A stretch of 64,000 bases of DNA from positions 3,425,901-3,489,900 of the forward strand of contig NZ_KK853997.1 of NCBI RefSeq assembly GCF_000696185.1, written 5' to 3'. The position numbers and the translations under genes are program-made. Below are positions 9,066 through 18,082 of this stretch, piece after piece. The notes under the pieces are model-generated. The model was given only the letters and a program-made list of their open reading frames with translations, searched no databases and was not told where the DNA came from. Each line of letters begins with the position of its first letter. Positions within the stretch are counted from its first letter, which is position 1. Source of the stretch: Kitasatospora cheerisanensis KCTC 2395. Its GTDB lineage: Bacteria > Actinomycetota > Actinomycetes > Streptomycetales > Streptomycetaceae.

Positions 9066-9509
9066 TTACTGCGCGACCTGGGAGATCTCGAACGGCACCG
9101 GCTGCTGCGCAGCGTGCGGGTGCTGGTCGCCCGAGTAGACCTTCAGCTTCGAGAGCATCTGACGGCCGAGGCTGTTCTTGGGAACCATGCCCTTGATGGC
9201 CTTCTCGACGGCCTTCTCCGGGTTGTTCGCCAGCAGGTCGTCGTAACGGACCGAGCGGAGACCGCCCGGGAAGCCGCTGTGGCGGTAGGCCAGCTTCTGG
9301 GTCTTCTTGTTGCCCGAGAGGTGCACCTTGTCGGCGTTGATGATGATGACGAAGTCACCAGTGTCAACGTGCGGCGCGTAGATCGCCTTGTGCTTGCCCC
9401 GCAGGAGGTTGGCGGCCTGGGAGGCCAGGCGGCCGAGCACGACGTCGGTCGCGTCGATGACGTGCCACTGACGCTGGACGTCGCCGGGCTTGGGGCTGTA
9501 CGTACGCAC
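9066..9509 (-). CDS. rplM: 50S ribosomal protein L13
   Basis: This 147-residue early-assembly protein of the large subunit shows the usual motifs [52 protein letters not shown] and [20 protein letters not shown]. The start is GTG with a GAAGG site 8 bases upstream. It is first in the operon with rpsI, and a good promoter lies about 180 bases upstream, leaving a leader of about 170 nt. Confidence 0.97.
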   Translation of the reverse strand: MRTYSPKPGDVQRQWHVIDATDVVLGRLASQAANLLRGKHKAIYAPHVDTGDFVIIINADKVHLSGNKKTQKLAYRHSGFPGGLRSVRYDDLLANNPEKAVEKAIKGMVPKNSLGRQMLSKLKVYSGDQHPHAAQQPVPFEISQVAQ

Positions 9510-9644
9510 GGTCGTAGCCTTCGCTTTTCAGTGAGTGGGTCCTGACAGGAGCACACAGACCCGGGGCCTCCAGCCAACCGTCCCGGACGCAATTCGGGCG
9601 TTGGCCGCTGGAGTTCGGCCTGTGGTGTCTCCGGCGTACCGACC

Positions 9645-9656
9645 TCTCACGTGAGA
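9645..9656 (-). promoter_or_regulatory. Perfect 12 bp palindrome in the rplM leader
   Basis: TCTCACGTGAGA is self-complementary and lies roughly 25-36 bases downstream of the start site predicted from the promoter at 9688-9717. It could be a protein site within the leader or one half of an RNA structure. No bound factor is known to me. Confidence 0.35.
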
Positions 9657-9687
9657 TAGAGCGAGCCAATACGCACAACAGCAGCCA

Positions 9688-9717
9688 ACAATACCGGTCC
9701 GGGGGCGCCGAATCCAA
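9688..9717 (-). promoter_or_regulatory. Candidate rplM-rpsI promoter
   Basis: On the minus strand TTGGAT (9712-9717) and TATTGT (9688-9693) are spaced by 18 bp, a good fit to the main vegetative sigma factor. The predicted start near 9681 leaves a leader of about 170 nt before the rplM GTG. Confidence 0.6.
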
Positions 9718-9732
9718 ACCGGCCCGGCGCCC
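9703..9732 (-). terminator. Possible terminator of the ABC-F gene
   Basis: A 7 bp perfect GC stem (9703-9709 with 9726-9732) closes a 16-base loop, 11 bases after the stop of the gene at 9744. It overlaps the -35 element of the rplM promoter, so it would act only on RNA arriving from upstream. Confidence 0.35.
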
Positions 9733-9743
9733 TCGCCGCGGAA

Positions 9744-11402
9744 TCAGCGGTCCCGGACCACCCGGGCCTCGTCCCAGACCGGCTCCGGCGACTCGTACAC
9801 CCGGCCGTCCGAGCCGAACACCAGGAAGCGGTCGAAGGTCCGCGCGAACCAGCGGTCGTGGGTGACGCACAGCACCGTGCCGTCGAACGCCTCCAGGCCC
9901 TGCTGCAGCGCCTCCGCGCTCTCCAGGTCCAGGTTGTCGGTCGGCTCGTCCAGCAGCAGGGCCGTCACACCGGACAGCTCCAGCTTCAGGATCATCAGCC
10001 GGGCCTGCTGCCCGCCGGACAGCGACTCGAACTTCTGCTCCTCCTGCCGGTCCAGCTCGTACCGGCGCAGCGCCGACATCGCGGCCCCGCGGGACAGCGC
10101 GTGCTCCTCCTCGACGATCGAGCGCACCGTGCGGCCCAGCAGCTCCGGATGGGCGTGGGTCTGCCGGAAGTGCCCCGGCACCACCCGGGCGCCGAGCTTC
10201 CAGGTGCCGCCGTGCTGCACCGTCTCGTCGCCGGCCAGCAGCCGCAGGAAGTGCGACTTGCCGGAGCCGTTGGAGCCCAGCACGCCCACCCGCTCGCCGT
10301 AGAAGACCTCCAGGTCGAACGGCTTCATCAGGCCGGTCAGCTCCAGGCCCTCCATGGTGAACGCCCGGACGCCGGTGCGGCCGCCCTTCAGCCGCATGCT
10401 GATGCTCTGCTCGCGCGGCGGCGCCTCGGGCGGGCCGGCGTCCTCGAACTTCTTCAGCCTGGTCTGCGCGGCCGCGTACCGGGACGCCATCTCGTGGCTG
10501 ACCGCGGCCGCCTGCCGCAGCGTCACCACCAGCTTCTTCAGCTTGGCGTGCTCCTCGTCCCAGCGGCGGCGCAGCTCCTCGAAGCGCTCGAAGCGGGCCT
10601 TGCGCGCCTCGTGGAAGGTGTCGAAGCCGCCGCCGTGCACCCACACGCTGGAGCCGGCCGCGCCGGACTCCACCGCGATGATCTTCTCGGCGGTGCGGGA
10701 GAGCAGCTCCCGGTCGTGCGAGATGTACAGCACCGTCTTGCCGGTGGCCCGGATGGCCTCCTCCAGCCAGCGCTTGCCCGGCACGTCCAGGTAGTTGTCC
10801 GGCTCGTCGAGCAGCAGCACCTCGTCCGGGCCGCGCAGCAGCGCCTCCAGCACCAGCCGCTTCTGCTCGCCGCCGGACAGCGTGTTCAGGCCGCGCCACT
10901 GCGCGCGCTCGAACGGCATGCCGAGCGCGGCCATGGTGCAGACGTCCCAGTCGGCCTCGTACTCGTAGCCGCCGGCGTCCGCCCAGTCGGAGAGCGCCTG
11001 GGCGTAGGCCATCTGCGACTTCTCGTCGTCCTGCGCGATCATCGCCAGCTCCGCGGCGTCCACCGTGCGGGCGGCGTCCGCGATCCGCTTCGGCGCGACC
11101 GAGACCAGCAGGTCCCGCACCGAGGCGTCGGGGGCCAGCGCGCCCGGGGTGTCCTTCGCGTCCTCCCGGCCGGTGGTGCCGACGAACTGGCGCATCACGC
11201 CCAGCCCGCCGCTCACCGTGACCGAGCCGCCGTGCGGCTGCACGTCGCCCGCGATCATGCGCAGCAGCGTGGTCTTGCCCGCGCCGTTCGCGCCGACCAG
11301 CGCGACGGCCGCGCCTTCGCCGACGCGGAAGGACGCGTCGTCGAACAGCACCCGCCCGTCCGGCAGGTAGTACTCCAGGTGCGAGATCTCGACGTGTCCC
11401 AT
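9744..11402 (-). CDS. ABC-F family ATPase (ribosome-associated, Uup/EttA-like)
   Basis: The 552-residue protein has two ATP-binding cassettes and no membrane segment, which defines ABC-F. Cassette 1 has GANGAGKTT, LSGGEQKR and LLLDEPDNYLD. Cassette 2 has GSNGSGKS, LSGGQQAR and LLLDEPTDNLD. Between them is a charged linker (RKARFERFEELRRRWDEEH) of the kind that reaches into the ribosomal E site or P site. Members free stalled ribosomes or protect them from antibiotics, and which applies here cannot be told. TTG 11438 is an alternative start, but it lies inside the -35 box, so ATG 11402 is chosen. Confidence 0.88.
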   Translation of the reverse strand: MGHVEISHLEYYLPDGRVLFDDASFRVGEGAAVALVGANGAGKTTLLRMIAGDVQPHGGSVTVSGGLGVMRQFVGTTGREDAKDTPGALAPDASVRDLLVSVAPKRIADAARTVDAAELAMIAQDDEKSQMAYAQALSDWADAGGYEYEADWDVCTMAALGMPFERAQWRGLNTLSGGEQKRLVLEALLRGPDEVLLLDEPDNYLDVPGKRWLEEAIRATGKTVLYISHDRELLSRTAEKIIAVESGAAGSSVWVHGGGFDTFHEARKARFERFEELRRRWDEEHAKLKKLVVTLRQAAAVSHEMASRYAAAQTRLKKFEDAGPPEAPPREQSISMRLKGGRTGVRAFTMEGLELTGLMKPFDLEVFYGERVGVLGSNGSGKSHFLRLLAGDETVQHGGTWKLGARVVPGHFRQTHAHPELLGRTVRSIVEEEHALSRGAAMSALRRYELDRQEEQKFESLSGGQQARLMILKLELSGVTALLLDEPTDNLDLESAEALQQGLEAFDGTVLCVTHDRWFARTFDRFLVFGSDGRVYESPEPVWDEARVVRDR

Positions 11403-11410
11403 GCCACGGA

Positions 11411-11438
11411 ATTGTGCCAAGCGCACGCCGGGCGACAA
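11411..11438 (-). promoter_or_regulatory. Promoter placing a nearly leaderless start at the ABC-F gene
   Basis: TTGTCG (11433-11438) and CACAAT (11411-11416) are 16 bp apart on the minus strand. Transcription would begin within a few bases of the ATG at 11402. No Shine-Dalgarno site precedes that ATG, which fits leaderless translation. Confidence 0.5.
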
Positions 11439-11520
11439 AACGGATTACCCGCCGCCCCCAACCCGCCCCGAGCAGCCCGGCCGACCGGCACCCCGCGCCG
11501 GCCTGCGGCGCCTCCGGCCG

Positions 11521-11540
11521 GACGGCGGCGGGCCGCCGTC
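11521..11540 (-). terminator. Hairpin after truA
   Basis: An 8 bp perfect GC stem (11521-11528 with 11533-11540) has a 4-base loop, beginning 9 bases past the truA stop codon. Confidence 0.6.
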
Positions 11541-11548
11541 TCCCGCCC

Positions 11549-12472
11549 TCAGTCGGATCCGCCCCCAGCAGCGCCGGAGGCGTCCCCGCCCAGCGTCCGC
11601 AGCCGCCGCGAAACCCGGTTCCGCTCCGCCAGCAGCGAGTCCTCCGGGTAGCCGACCTCCTCCAGCGTCAGCCCGTGCGGCCGGATCACGTTGACCGCGG
11701 AGTTGCGGACGCCGCCCGCCAGCACCTCGCCGGGGAACTCCACCGGCCGGTGCCCGTCGCCGACCAGCAGCATCGCGCCGACCAGCGAGCGCACCATGTT
11801 GTGGCAGAACGCGTCCGCCCGCACCGTCGCCACCGCCAGCGAGCCCTCCTGCGCGGCGTACGGGTCGATCGGGACGCGCTCCCAGTGCACTTCCAGCAGG
11901 GTGCGGATGGTCGTCGCGCCCTCGCGCTTCTTGCAGTACGCGGCGAAGTCGTGCTCGCCCACCAGCAGCGCGGCGGCGGCGTTCATCTTGTCCAGGTCGA
12001 GCGGCCGGTCGTGCCACAGCACGTGCCCGCGCAGCATCGGGTCGACGCCGCCGGGGTGGTCGGCGACCCGGTACGCGTAGCGCCGCCAGATCGCCGCGAA
12101 CCGGGCGTCGAAGCCGTGCGGGGCCTCCCCCAGCCGGTACACCCGGACGTCGGCGGGCAGCCGCCCGGCCAGCCGGCGCAGCAGCTTCTCGCCGTGCTGC
12201 GCCCACAGCTCGTCCGGCAGGTCGACGTGCGCGACCTGGCCGCGGGCGTGGACGCCGGCGTCGGTGCGGCCGGCCACGGTCAGCGGGAAGTTGTCCTCGC
12301 TGCGCAGCACGATCCGCAGCGCGTCCTCCAGCTCGCCCTGCACGGTGCGCCGGCCGCGCTGCCGTGCCCAGCCGGAGAACTCCGCCCCGTGGTACGCCAG
12401 GTCCAGCCTGATCCGGACGTGCCCGTCGGCGGGGCCGTCCTTCACCGGCGGCTGCTCGGCACAGTCGTTCAC
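11549..12472 (-). CDS. truA: tRNA pseudouridine synthase A
   Basis: It makes pseudouridine at positions 38-40 of tRNA anticodon arms. [13 protein letters not shown] carries the catalytic aspartate (residue 71 from the chosen start). [23 protein letters not shown] and the C-terminal KKREG and [22 protein letters not shown] segments are typical. The frame opens at 12550, but AGGGGAG lies 8 bases before GTG 12472 and 5 before GTG 12475, so one of these is the start, giving about 307 residues. It follows rplQ after a terminator-like hairpin, as in many bacteria. Confidence 0.93.
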   Translation of the reverse strand: MNDCAEQPPVKDGPADGHVRIRLDLAYHGAEFSGWARQRGRRTVQGELEDALRIVLRSEDNFPLTVAGRTDAGVHARGQVAHVDLPDELWAQHGEKLLRRLAGRLPADVRVYRLGEAPHGFDARFAAIWRRYAYRVADHPGGVDPMLRGHVLWHDRPLDLDKMNAAAALLVGEHDFAAYCKKREGATTIRTLLEVHWERVPIDPYAAQEGSLAVATVRADAFCHNMVRSLVGAMLLVGDGHRPVEFPGEVLAGGVRNSAVNVIRPHGLTLEEVGYPEDSLLAERNRVSRRLRTLGGDASGAAGGGSD

Positions 12473-12509
12473 CACTCCAACTCCCCTGTCTCGCTGCTGG
12501 GATGCGAAC

Positions 12510-12544
12510 GGGCCCGCTCCCCCGGCGAACGGGAGAGCGGGCCC
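12510..12544 (-). terminator. Hairpin after rplQ
   Basis: A 10 bp stem (12510-12519 with 12535-12544) continues by 3 more pairs past one bulged A, with an 8-base loop. It shares the core GGGCCCGCTCCCCCGG with the tuf terminator at 30982-31017. It lies 19 bases after the rplQ stop and before truA. Confidence 0.75.
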
Positions 12545-12563
12545 GGTCACGGACCTATGAGGC

Positions 12564-13034
12564 TCAGGCCTCGGTGGTCTCGGCCTCGTCGGCCTTGGCC
12601 TCGGCGGCCTGCTCGGCCTCCTTGACGGCGCGCTTGGCAGCGGCCTCGGCCTCGGCGACGGTCGCCTTGGTGGCGATCTCGCCCTCGACCAGCTCGATCA
12701 CGGCCATCGGGGCGTTGTCGCCACGACGGGAGCCGATCTTGGTGATGCGGGTGTAACCGCCGGGGCGGTTCTCGAACCGCGGGGCGATCTCGGTGAAGAG
12801 GGTGTGCAGCACCGACACGTCGGTGATGGTCTTGCGCACCAGGCGACGGTTGTGGATGTCGCCCTTCTTCGCCTTGGTGATCAGCTTCTCCGCCAGCGGG
12901 CGCAGGCGACGGGCCTTGGCCTCGGTGGTGGTGATGCGGCCGTACTGGAACAGCTCGCGGGCCAGGCCGGCCAGCAGCAGCGGCTCGTGGGACGGGCCGC
13001 CGCCGAGACGGGCACCCTTGGTGGGACGGGGCAT
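12564..13034 (-). CDS. rplQ: 50S ribosomal protein L17
   Basis: The 156-residue L17 has the conserved N-terminal part [20 protein letters not shown] and then [23 protein letters not shown], with [30 protein letters not shown] closing the core at about residue 115. An Ala/Glu-rich acidic tail of about 40 residues follows, common in actinomycete L17. GGAG stands 7 bases before the ATG. It is the last gene of the infA-alpha operon and is separated from rpoA by 126 bases that include a hairpin. Confidence 0.97.
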   Translation of the reverse strand: MPRPTKGARLGGGPSHEPLLLAGLARELFQYGRITTTEAKARRLRPLAEKLITKAKKGDIHNRRLVRKTITDVSVLHTLFTEIAPRFENRPGGYTRITKIGSRRGDNAPMAVIELVEGEIATKATVAEAEAAAKRAVKEAEQAAEAKADEAETTEA

Positions 13035-13116
13035 GTTTCGCTCCTCGAATCTCCGACTACGGCCGTACCAGGTACCGCAGCGGGCGTACGGACACCGTGT
13101 CCGCACGACTTTTCAT

Positions 13117-13155
13117 GGTGCCGGGGGCGGTCCGGCGAGGACCGCCCCCGGTGCC
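13117..13155. terminator. Hairpin between rpoA and rplQ, possible attenuator
   Basis: Arms 13117-13133 and 13139-13155 form a 17-base stem with a 5-base loop. The inner 13 pairs are perfect, and two near the base are G-U only in plus-strand RNA. It starts 6 bases after the rpoA stop and could lower rplQ expression relative to rpoA. There is no T run. Confidence 0.5.
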
Positions 13156-13160
13156 AAAAC

Positions 13161-14183
13161 TCAGTACTGCTCGGTCTCCGCGTAGCCCTGGTCGTCCAGG
13201 TCGTCGGCGCCGAAGGCGTCGGCGGCGGCGGTCGGGTCGAATCCGGGCGGGCTGTCCTTGAGGGCCAGGCCCATGCCGGCCAGCTTCGCCTTGACCTCGT
13301 CGATCGACTTCGCACCGAAGTTGCGGATGTCGAGCAGGTCGGCCTCCGAGCGGGCGACGAGCTCACCCACGGTGTGGATGCCCTCGCGCTTGAGGCAGTT
13401 GTAGGAGCGGACGGTGAGCTCCAGCTCCTCGATCGGCAGCGCCAGGTCCGCGGCCAGGGCGGCGTCCGTCGGGGACGGACCCATGTCGATGCCCTCGGCG
13501 TCGACGTTCAGCTCGCGGGCCAGGCCGAACAGCTCGACCAGGGTCTTGCCGGCCGACGCCATCGCGTCGCGCGGACGCATGGCGGGCTTGGTCTCGACGT
13601 CGACGATCAGCTTGTCGAAGTCGGTGCGCTGCTCGACACGGGTGGCCTCGACCTTGTAGGTGACCTTCAGCACGGGGCTGTAGATCGAGTCGACCGGGAT
13701 GCGGCCGATCTCCTGGCCGGAAGCCTTGTTCTGCACGGCGGAGACGTAGCCGCGACCGCGCTCGACGGTCAGCTCCATCTCCAGCTTGCCCTTGCCGTTC
13801 AGGGTGGCGAGGACCAGCTCGGGGTTGTGCACCTCGACACCGGCCGGCGGCGCGATGTCGGCGGCGGTGACCACACCCGGGCCCTGCTTGCGCAGGTACA
13901 TCACGACCGGCTCGTCGTGCTCCGAGGAGACGACCAGCTGCTTGATGTTCAGGATGAGGTCGGTGACGTCCTCCTTGACGCCCGGCACGGTGGTGAACTC
14001 GTGCAGGACACCGTCGATGCGGATGCTGGTGACAGCGGCACCCGGGATCGAGGAGAGGAGCGTGCGGCGGAGCGAGTTGCCGAGGGTGTAGCCGAAGCCC
14101 GGCTCCAGCGGCTCGATCACGAACCGCGAGCGGAACTCGTCGACGACCTCTTCGGTCAGCGAAGGACGCTGAGCGATAAGCAT
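13161..14183 (-). CDS. rpoA: DNA-directed RNA polymerase subunit alpha
   Basis: The 340-residue subunit starts polymerase assembly by dimerising and binding beta and beta-prime. The N-terminal domain shows [29 protein letters not shown], followed by a linker and a C-terminal domain (about 245-340) with [21 protein letters not shown] and [19 protein letters not shown]. That C-terminal domain binds UP elements and activators. GGAGG lies 8 bases before ATG 14183. The longer frame to 14216 lacks a site and adds residues not seen in relatives. Confidence 0.98.
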   Translation of the reverse strand: MLIAQRPSLTEEVVDEFRSRFVIEPLEPGFGYTLGNSLRRTLLSSIPGAAVTSIRIDGVLHEFTTVPGVKEDVTDLILNIKQLVVSSEHDEPVVMYLRKQGPGVVTAADIAPPAGVEVHNPELVLATLNGKGKLEMELTVERGRGYVSAVQNKASGQEIGRIPVDSIYSPVLKVTYKVEATRVEQRTDFDKLIVDVETKPAMRPRDAMASAGKTLVELFGLARELNVDAEGIDMGPSPTDAALAADLALPIEELELTVRSYNCLKREGIHTVGELVARSEADLLDIRNFGAKSIDEVKAKLAGMGLALKDSPPGFDPTAAADAFGADDLDDQGYAETEQY

Positions 14184-14240
14184 GGGGAGGTTCCTCCAGT
14201 TGTCTTCGGCACCCACTATTTGATGCCGACAGGACCAAGC

Positions 14241-14273
14241 GTACGGGCTCCCGCGAGAAACGAGAGCCCGTAC
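14241..14273 (-). terminator. Hairpin between rpsK and rpoA
   Basis: A 10 bp perfect stem (14241-14250 with 14264-14273) closes a 13-base loop. It lies between the rpsK stop at 14329 and the rpoA start at 14183 and may be an attenuator or an RNA processing site within the operon. Confidence 0.45.
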
Positions 14274-14328
14274 GAGGTTTAAAACAGGTGCTGCGGTGAC
14301 CCGATCGCCCCCGGAGGGGCGTCACGGA

Positions 14329-14736
14329 TCAAACGCGGCGGCGCTTCGGCGGACGGCAGCCGTTGTGCGGGGTGGGGGTGACGTCCTGGATCGAGCCGAC
14401 CTCCAGGCCGGTGGCCTGGAGCGAGCGGATCGCGGTCTCGCGGCCGGAGCCCGGACCCTTCACGAAGACGTCGACCTTGCGCATGCCGTGCTCCTGCGCG
14501 CGACGGGCAGCGGCCTCGGCGGCCATCTGCGCGGCGAACGGGGTGGACTTGCGCGAGCCCTTGAAGCCGACGTGGCCGGCGGAGGCCCAGGAGATCACGT
14601 TGCCCGAGGGGTCGGTGATCGAAACGATGGTGTTGTTGAACGTGCTCTTGATGTGGGCGTGCCCGTGAGCGACGTTCTTCTTTTCCTTGCGGCGGATCTT
14701 CTTCGCGCCGGCAGCCTGACGACCCTTGGGGGGCAT
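14329..14736 (-). CDS. rpsK: 30S ribosomal protein S11
   Basis: The 135-residue platform protein has a basic N terminus, then [40 protein letters not shown] and the C-terminal [20 protein letters not shown], which is almost invariant in bacteria. It lies between rpsM (73-base gap) and rpoA. Confidence 0.98.
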   Translation of the reverse strand: MPPKGRQAAGAKKIRRKEKKNVAHGHAHIKSTFNNTIVSITDPSGNVISWASAGHVGFKGSRKSTPFAAQMAAEAAARRAQEHGMRKVDVFVKGPGSGRETAIRSLQATGLEVGSIQDVTPTPHNGCRPPKRRRV

Positions 14737-14809
14737 AAGTCTGTTCTCCTACTGAGGTGGTCGGTCCGCTATCCCGCGGGCCGGAGGGATGTCCGGTTGA
14801 CGGGACGGA

Positions 14810-15190
14810 CTACTTCTTGCCCGGCTTCTTCTTACCGGCGATCGCGCGACGCGGGCCCTTGCGGGTACGCGCGTTGGTGTGGGTGCGCTGACCGCGGACC
14901 GGCAGGCCGCGGCGGTGGCGCAGGCCCTCGTAGCAGCCGATCTCGACCTTGCGGCGGATGTCGGCGGCGACGGCGCGGCGGAGGTCACCCTCGACCTCGA
15001 AGTTCGCGTCGATGAACTTCTGCAGCTTGACGAGGTCGTCCTCGGTGATGTCGCGGACGCGGACGTCCGGGCTCACACCGGTCTCGGCCAGCGTCTGCTG
15101 GGCGCGGGTACGGCCGATGCCGTAGACGTAGGTGAGGGCGATCTCGATCCGCTTTTCGCGGGGGAGATCAACGCCGGCGAGGCGTGCCAT
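14810..15190 (-). CDS. rpsM: 30S ribosomal protein S13
   Basis: The 126-residue head protein contacts the large subunit and the P-site tRNA. It shows [26 protein letters not shown], the helix-two-turn-helix region, and the motif [22 protein letters not shown] with a Lys-rich tail. Next upstream is rpmJ, 175 bases away, with a small hairpin (15281-15298) and no clear promoter in that gap. Confidence 0.98.
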   Translation of the reverse strand: MARLAGVDLPREKRIEIALTYVYGIGRTRAQQTLAETGVSPDVRVRDITEDDLVKLQKFIDANFEVEGDLRRAVAADIRRKVEIGCYEGLRHRRGLPVRGQRTHTNARTRKGPRRAIAGKKKPGKK

Positions 15191-15365
15191 TCATGGCTCC
15201 TGTGGTTCTTCAGAGGTCTGACGTGCCGCCTACTCGCTGTCTCTCGACAGGGAGCCCCGGCCTCTGACCGGGGGTGGCAGTCCGTCCTGCTGGACGGATC
15301 GGGCGGCCCGCGTATGACGTTGATGCGCGTCGCGCGAAGGTACTACGAGAAATGCGGGGGGTTGA

Positions 15366-15479
15366 TCAGCCCTGGCGCTGCTTGTGGCGCAGGTTGTCGC
15401 AGATCACCATGACCCGGCCGTGGCGGCGGATCACCTTGCACTTGTCGCAGATCTTCTTGACGCTCGGCTTGACCTTCAT
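15366..15479 (-). CDS. rpmJ: 50S ribosomal protein L36
   Basis: A 37-residue protein reading [20 protein letters not shown] at its start and ending in [11 protein letters not shown]. It carries the three-Cys, one-His zinc ribbon of the C+ form of L36 (Cys11, Cys14, Cys27, His32), so it needs zinc. Actinomycetes often keep a zinc-free second copy elsewhere under Zur control. It lies 35 bases after infA in the usual order infA-rpmJ-rpsM. Confidence 0.97.
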   Translation of the reverse strand: MKVKPSVKKICDKCKVIRRHGRVMVICDNLRHKQRQG

Positions 15480-15514
15480 GACTCAGGTTCTCCGGGGTCT
15501 CGATCTGACGGGTG

Positions 15515-15736
15515 TTACTTGTAGCGGTAGACGATCCGGCCGCGGGTCAGGTCGTAGGGGCTGAGCTCCACCACGACCCGGTCATCCGGGAGGATGCGGA
15601 TGTAGTGCATGCGCATCTTGCCGCTGATGTGAGCGAGGACCTTGTGACCGTTCTGCAGCTCGACCTTGAACATCGCGTTCGGAAGAGACTCGATCACGGT
15701 GCCCTCGATCTCAATGGCGCCTTGCTTCTTAGCCAT
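15515..15736 (-). CDS. infA: Translation initiation factor IF-1
   Basis: The 73-residue OB-fold protein binds the 30S A site during initiation. [42 protein letters not shown] and [20 protein letters not shown] match the family from end to end. It heads the infA-alpha operon. The 167 bases upstream contain TAGCGT on the minus strand, a possible -10 element, but no convincing -35. Confidence 0.98.
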   Translation of the reverse strand: MAKKQGAIEIEGTVIESLPNAMFKVELQNGHKVLAHISGKMRMHYIRILPDDRVVVELSPYDLTRGRIVYRYK

Positions 15737-15903
15737 GAACTGCGAGATCCACCCTTCGGGTCCGGCTACCGTATGCGGAACGCTCGTGCGAACCAGGCTT
15801 CACCTCCACCCCGGGGGACTCCCCTGGGTTGAGGGCGTGCCGAAACACGCTACGAGTGAGCCGACGCACCATCGTAAACCAAGCACCGCGCCGGAGCGAA
15901 ATC

Positions 15904-16338
15904 TCAGCCCTTGGCCGTCACCTGGATGGGGAGCACGGGCTCCACCACCGCGGTGCACGCCGAGCAGCGGCGGGCCGCCTGCGGGATCTCGGTCAGGCAC
16001 TCGGGGCACGGCCGCTTGGGGGTGGCGGGCTTCTTCGGCAGGTAGCGGGCGGTCGCCTTGGAGACCGGCAGCACCACGCAGAAGTACAGCACCGCTGCGG
16101 TCAGCACGAACGCGATCAGCACGTTCAGGAACTGGCCGTACGGGAAGGTCACGCTCGCGAGGGTGAACTTGTACGAGCTGAAGTCGCCGGCCGCACCGAC
16201 CACCACGCCGAGCACCGGGGTGAGGAAGGCGGTCACGAAGCCGGTCACGACTCCGGTGAAGGCGGCACCGATGACCACACCGACGGCCATGTCGATGACG
16301 TTGCCGCGCATCATGAAGTCGCGGAAGCCCTTGAGCAC
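15904..16338 (-). CDS. mscL: Large-conductance mechanosensitive channel with C-terminal zinc ribbon
   Basis: The 144-residue protein begins LKGFRDFMMRGNVIDMAVGV, the amphipathic N helix and first membrane segment of MscL, which opens under membrane tension to release solutes in osmotic down-shock. The second membrane segment is at about 66-92. The usual cytoplasmic helix bundle is replaced by a basic linker and a zinc ribbon, CPEC (111-114) and CSAC (125-128). GTG 16338 is chosen because AGGAGA stands 6 bases upstream; the frame extends to 16446. It lies between map and infA, which are adjacent in S. coelicolor as I recall. Confidence 0.88.
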   Translation of the reverse strand: MLKGFRDFMMRGNVIDMAVGVVIGAAFTGVVTGFVTAFLTPVLGVVVGAAGDFSSYKFTLASVTFPYGQFLNVLIAFVLTAAVLYFCVVLPVSKATARYLPKKPATPKRPCPECLTEIPQAARRCSACTAVVEPVLPIQVTAKG

Positions 16339-16388
16339 TGTCTCTCCTGGGGTAGCTGCGGGTGTCAGCTGACGAAAATAGGACAAGA

Positions 16389-16414
16389 GGCCTGGAGGTC
16401 CAAACCCCCAGGCC
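16389..16414 (-). terminator. Hairpin between map and mscL
   Basis: A 7 bp GC stem (16389-16395 with 16408-16414) lies 64 bases after the map stop and before the mscL start. It is a moderate candidate. Confidence 0.4.
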
Positions 16415-16477
16415 CCGATCCCGCCGCTTTGAGAGAAGTCCCTCAACCGCCGGCCGTCCGCGCGTCCGCCCCGCGGC

Positions 16478-17314
16478 TCAGCCCAGCGGGTCCGGCGCCG
16501 CGGTGACGCCCAGCTTGGCCAACTCCGCCCTGCCGCCGTCGAACGCGGTCAGCACCAGCGGGCCCTGCTCGGTGACCGCCACCGAGTGCTCCCAGTGCGA
16601 GGCCCAGGTGCCGTCCGTGGTGACGACCGTCCAGTCGTCCTCCAGGATCGTGGTGTGCGGGGTGCCGAGCGAGACCATCGGCTCGATCGCCAGCACCGTG
16701 CCGGGCACCAGCTTCGGGCCCTTGCCGCGGCCGGCCACGTAGTTCAGCACGTGCGGCTCCATGTGCATCGCGGTGCCGATGCCGTGGCCGCCGTAGCCCT
16801 CGGTGATGCCCCACTTGCCCTTCGGCGGCAGCGGCTGCCGGCGGATGTAGCCCTCGATCGCCCGGGACACGTCGACCAGGCGGTTGCCCTTCTTCATCTG
16901 GGCGATGCCGGCCCACATCGAGCCCTCGGTGACCTTCGACAGCATCAGGTTCTCGTCGGCGGTCGCGCCGACCGCGACGGTGATCGCCGCGTCGCCGTGC
17001 CAACCGTCCAGGATCGCGCCGCAGTCGATCGAGATCAGGTCGCCGGCCTTCAGCACCTTGTCGCCCGGGATGCCGTGCACGACCTCCTCGTTCACCGAGG
17101 CGCAGATCACGCCCGGGAACCACAGGCCGCCGTGGTCGGCCCGGAAGTTGGAGGTGGCGCCGTGCTTGGCGATGACCTGGTCGGCGATGTCGTTCAGCTC
17201 GCCGGTGGTCACCCCCGGGGCGACCGCCTCGCGGCACGCCTTCAGGGCCTCGGCGACGACCAGCCCGGCCGCCCGCATCTTGGCGATCTGCTCGGGGGTC
17301 TTGATCTCCACCAT
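16478..17314 (-). CDS. map: Methionine aminopeptidase, type I
   Basis: The 278-residue enzyme removes the initiator methionine from nascent proteins. Metal ligands and nearby motifs are visible in SIDCGAILDGWHGDAA (two Asp), GYGGHGIGTAMHMEPH (His), LAIEPM (Glu) and the C-terminal HWEHSVAVTEQGPLVLT (Glu). GGAAGG lies 10 bases before ATG 17314; GTG 17332 is the longer option. It follows adk as in S. coelicolor, and a strong hairpin separates the two. Confidence 0.95.
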   Translation of the reverse strand: MVEIKTPEQIAKMRAAGLVVAEALKACREAVAPGVTTGELNDIADQVIAKHGATSNFRADHGGLWFPGVICASVNEEVVHGIPGDKVLKAGDLISIDCGAILDGWHGDAAITVAVGATADENLMLSKVTEGSMWAGIAQMKKGNRLVDVSRAIEGYIRRQPLPPKGKWGITEGYGGHGIGTAMHMEPHVLNYVAGRGKGPKLVPGTVLAIEPMVSLGTPHTTILEDDWTVVTTDGTWASHWEHSVAVTEQGPLVLTAFDGGRAELAKLGVTAAPDPLG

Positions 17315-17367
17315 CTGGTCAACGCCTTCCACGTTCTGATTTCGGACTGCCTTCCACCGTACGACGC

Positions 17368-17410
17368 CGAGACGGCCGGGCCGCCCGCTTCGGGCGACCC
17401 GGCCGTCTCG
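17368..17410 (-). terminator. Terminator of the secY-adk transcript
   Basis: Arms 17368-17387 and 17391-17410 form a 20-base stem. The single C-A mismatch on the plus strand is a G-U pair in minus-strand RNA, so the hairpin is fully paired only in the adk transcript. The loop is 3 bases. Confidence 0.85.
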
Positions 17411-17422
17411 ATGCCTCGTGGC

Positions 17423-18082
17423 TCAGGCGTTCTTCTTCTGCTCCAGGGCGGCGACCGCGCGCTCGGTCACCTCGTCCACCTTGCCGAGGGCGGGGATGGT
17501 GACCAGCAGGCCCTGCTCCTGGTAGTAGCCGATGATCGGCTCGGTCTTGGAGTGGTACTCCTCCAGCCGGACCCGCACGGCTTCCTCGGTGTCGTCCGAG
17601 CGCTGGTACAGCTCGCCGCCGCACTCGTCGCAGACGCCCTCGGTCTTCGGCGGGTTGTACACCACGTGGAACACGTGGGCGCCGTCGTTGCGGCACAGCC
17701 GGCGGCCGGCGATCCGCTTGACGACCTCGTCCTCGGAGACCTCAAGGTCCAGCACGCCGTCCAGCGCGATGCCCTGCTCGGCCAGGAAGGCGTCCAGCGC
17801 CTCCGCCTGGCCCAGGTTGCGCGGGAAGCCGTCCAGCAGGAAGCCCTTGGCGGCGTCCGGCTGGAGCATGCGGTCCTTGGCCATCCCGATGGTCACCTCG
17901 TCGGGCACCAGGCGCCCGGCGTCCATGTAGGACTTCGCCTCGACACCCAGCGGGGTGCCCTGGCTGATGTTGGCACGGAAGAGGTCACCGGTGGAGATGT
18001 GGGGAATGGACAGGGTCTTGGCCAGAACGTGCGCCTGAGTACCCTTCCCGGCCCCGGGGGGTCCGACGAGGACGATTCGCAT
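17423..18082 (-). CDS. adk: Adenylate kinase
   Basis: The 219-residue enzyme converts ATP plus AMP to two [14 protein letters not shown] is the P-loop, STGDLFR and [13 protein letters not shown] line the AMP site, and the long LID holds VCDEC plus a single LCRND, suggesting a zinc site with three Cys and one Asp, or a degenerate one. Its ATG shares one base with the secY stop (TGATG), so translation is coupled. The secY-adk pairing is standard at the end of the spc region. Confidence 0.97.
   Translation of the reverse strand: MRIVLVGPPGAGKGTQAHVLAKTLSIPHISTGDLFRANISQGTPLGVEAKSYMDAGRLVPDEVTIGMAKDRMLQPDAAKGFLLDGFPRNLGQAEALDAFLAEQGIALDGVLDLEVSEDEVVKRIAGRRLCRNDGAHVFHVVYNPPKTEGVCDECGGELYQRSDDTEEAVRVRLEEYHSKTEPIIGYYQEQGLLVTIPALGKVDEVTERAVAALEQKKNA

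Noticed and set aside
13184-15736. A place for rpsD in the alpha operon
   Set aside because: No S4-like sequence is present. Streptomycetes keep rpsD elsewhere, so its absence is normal.
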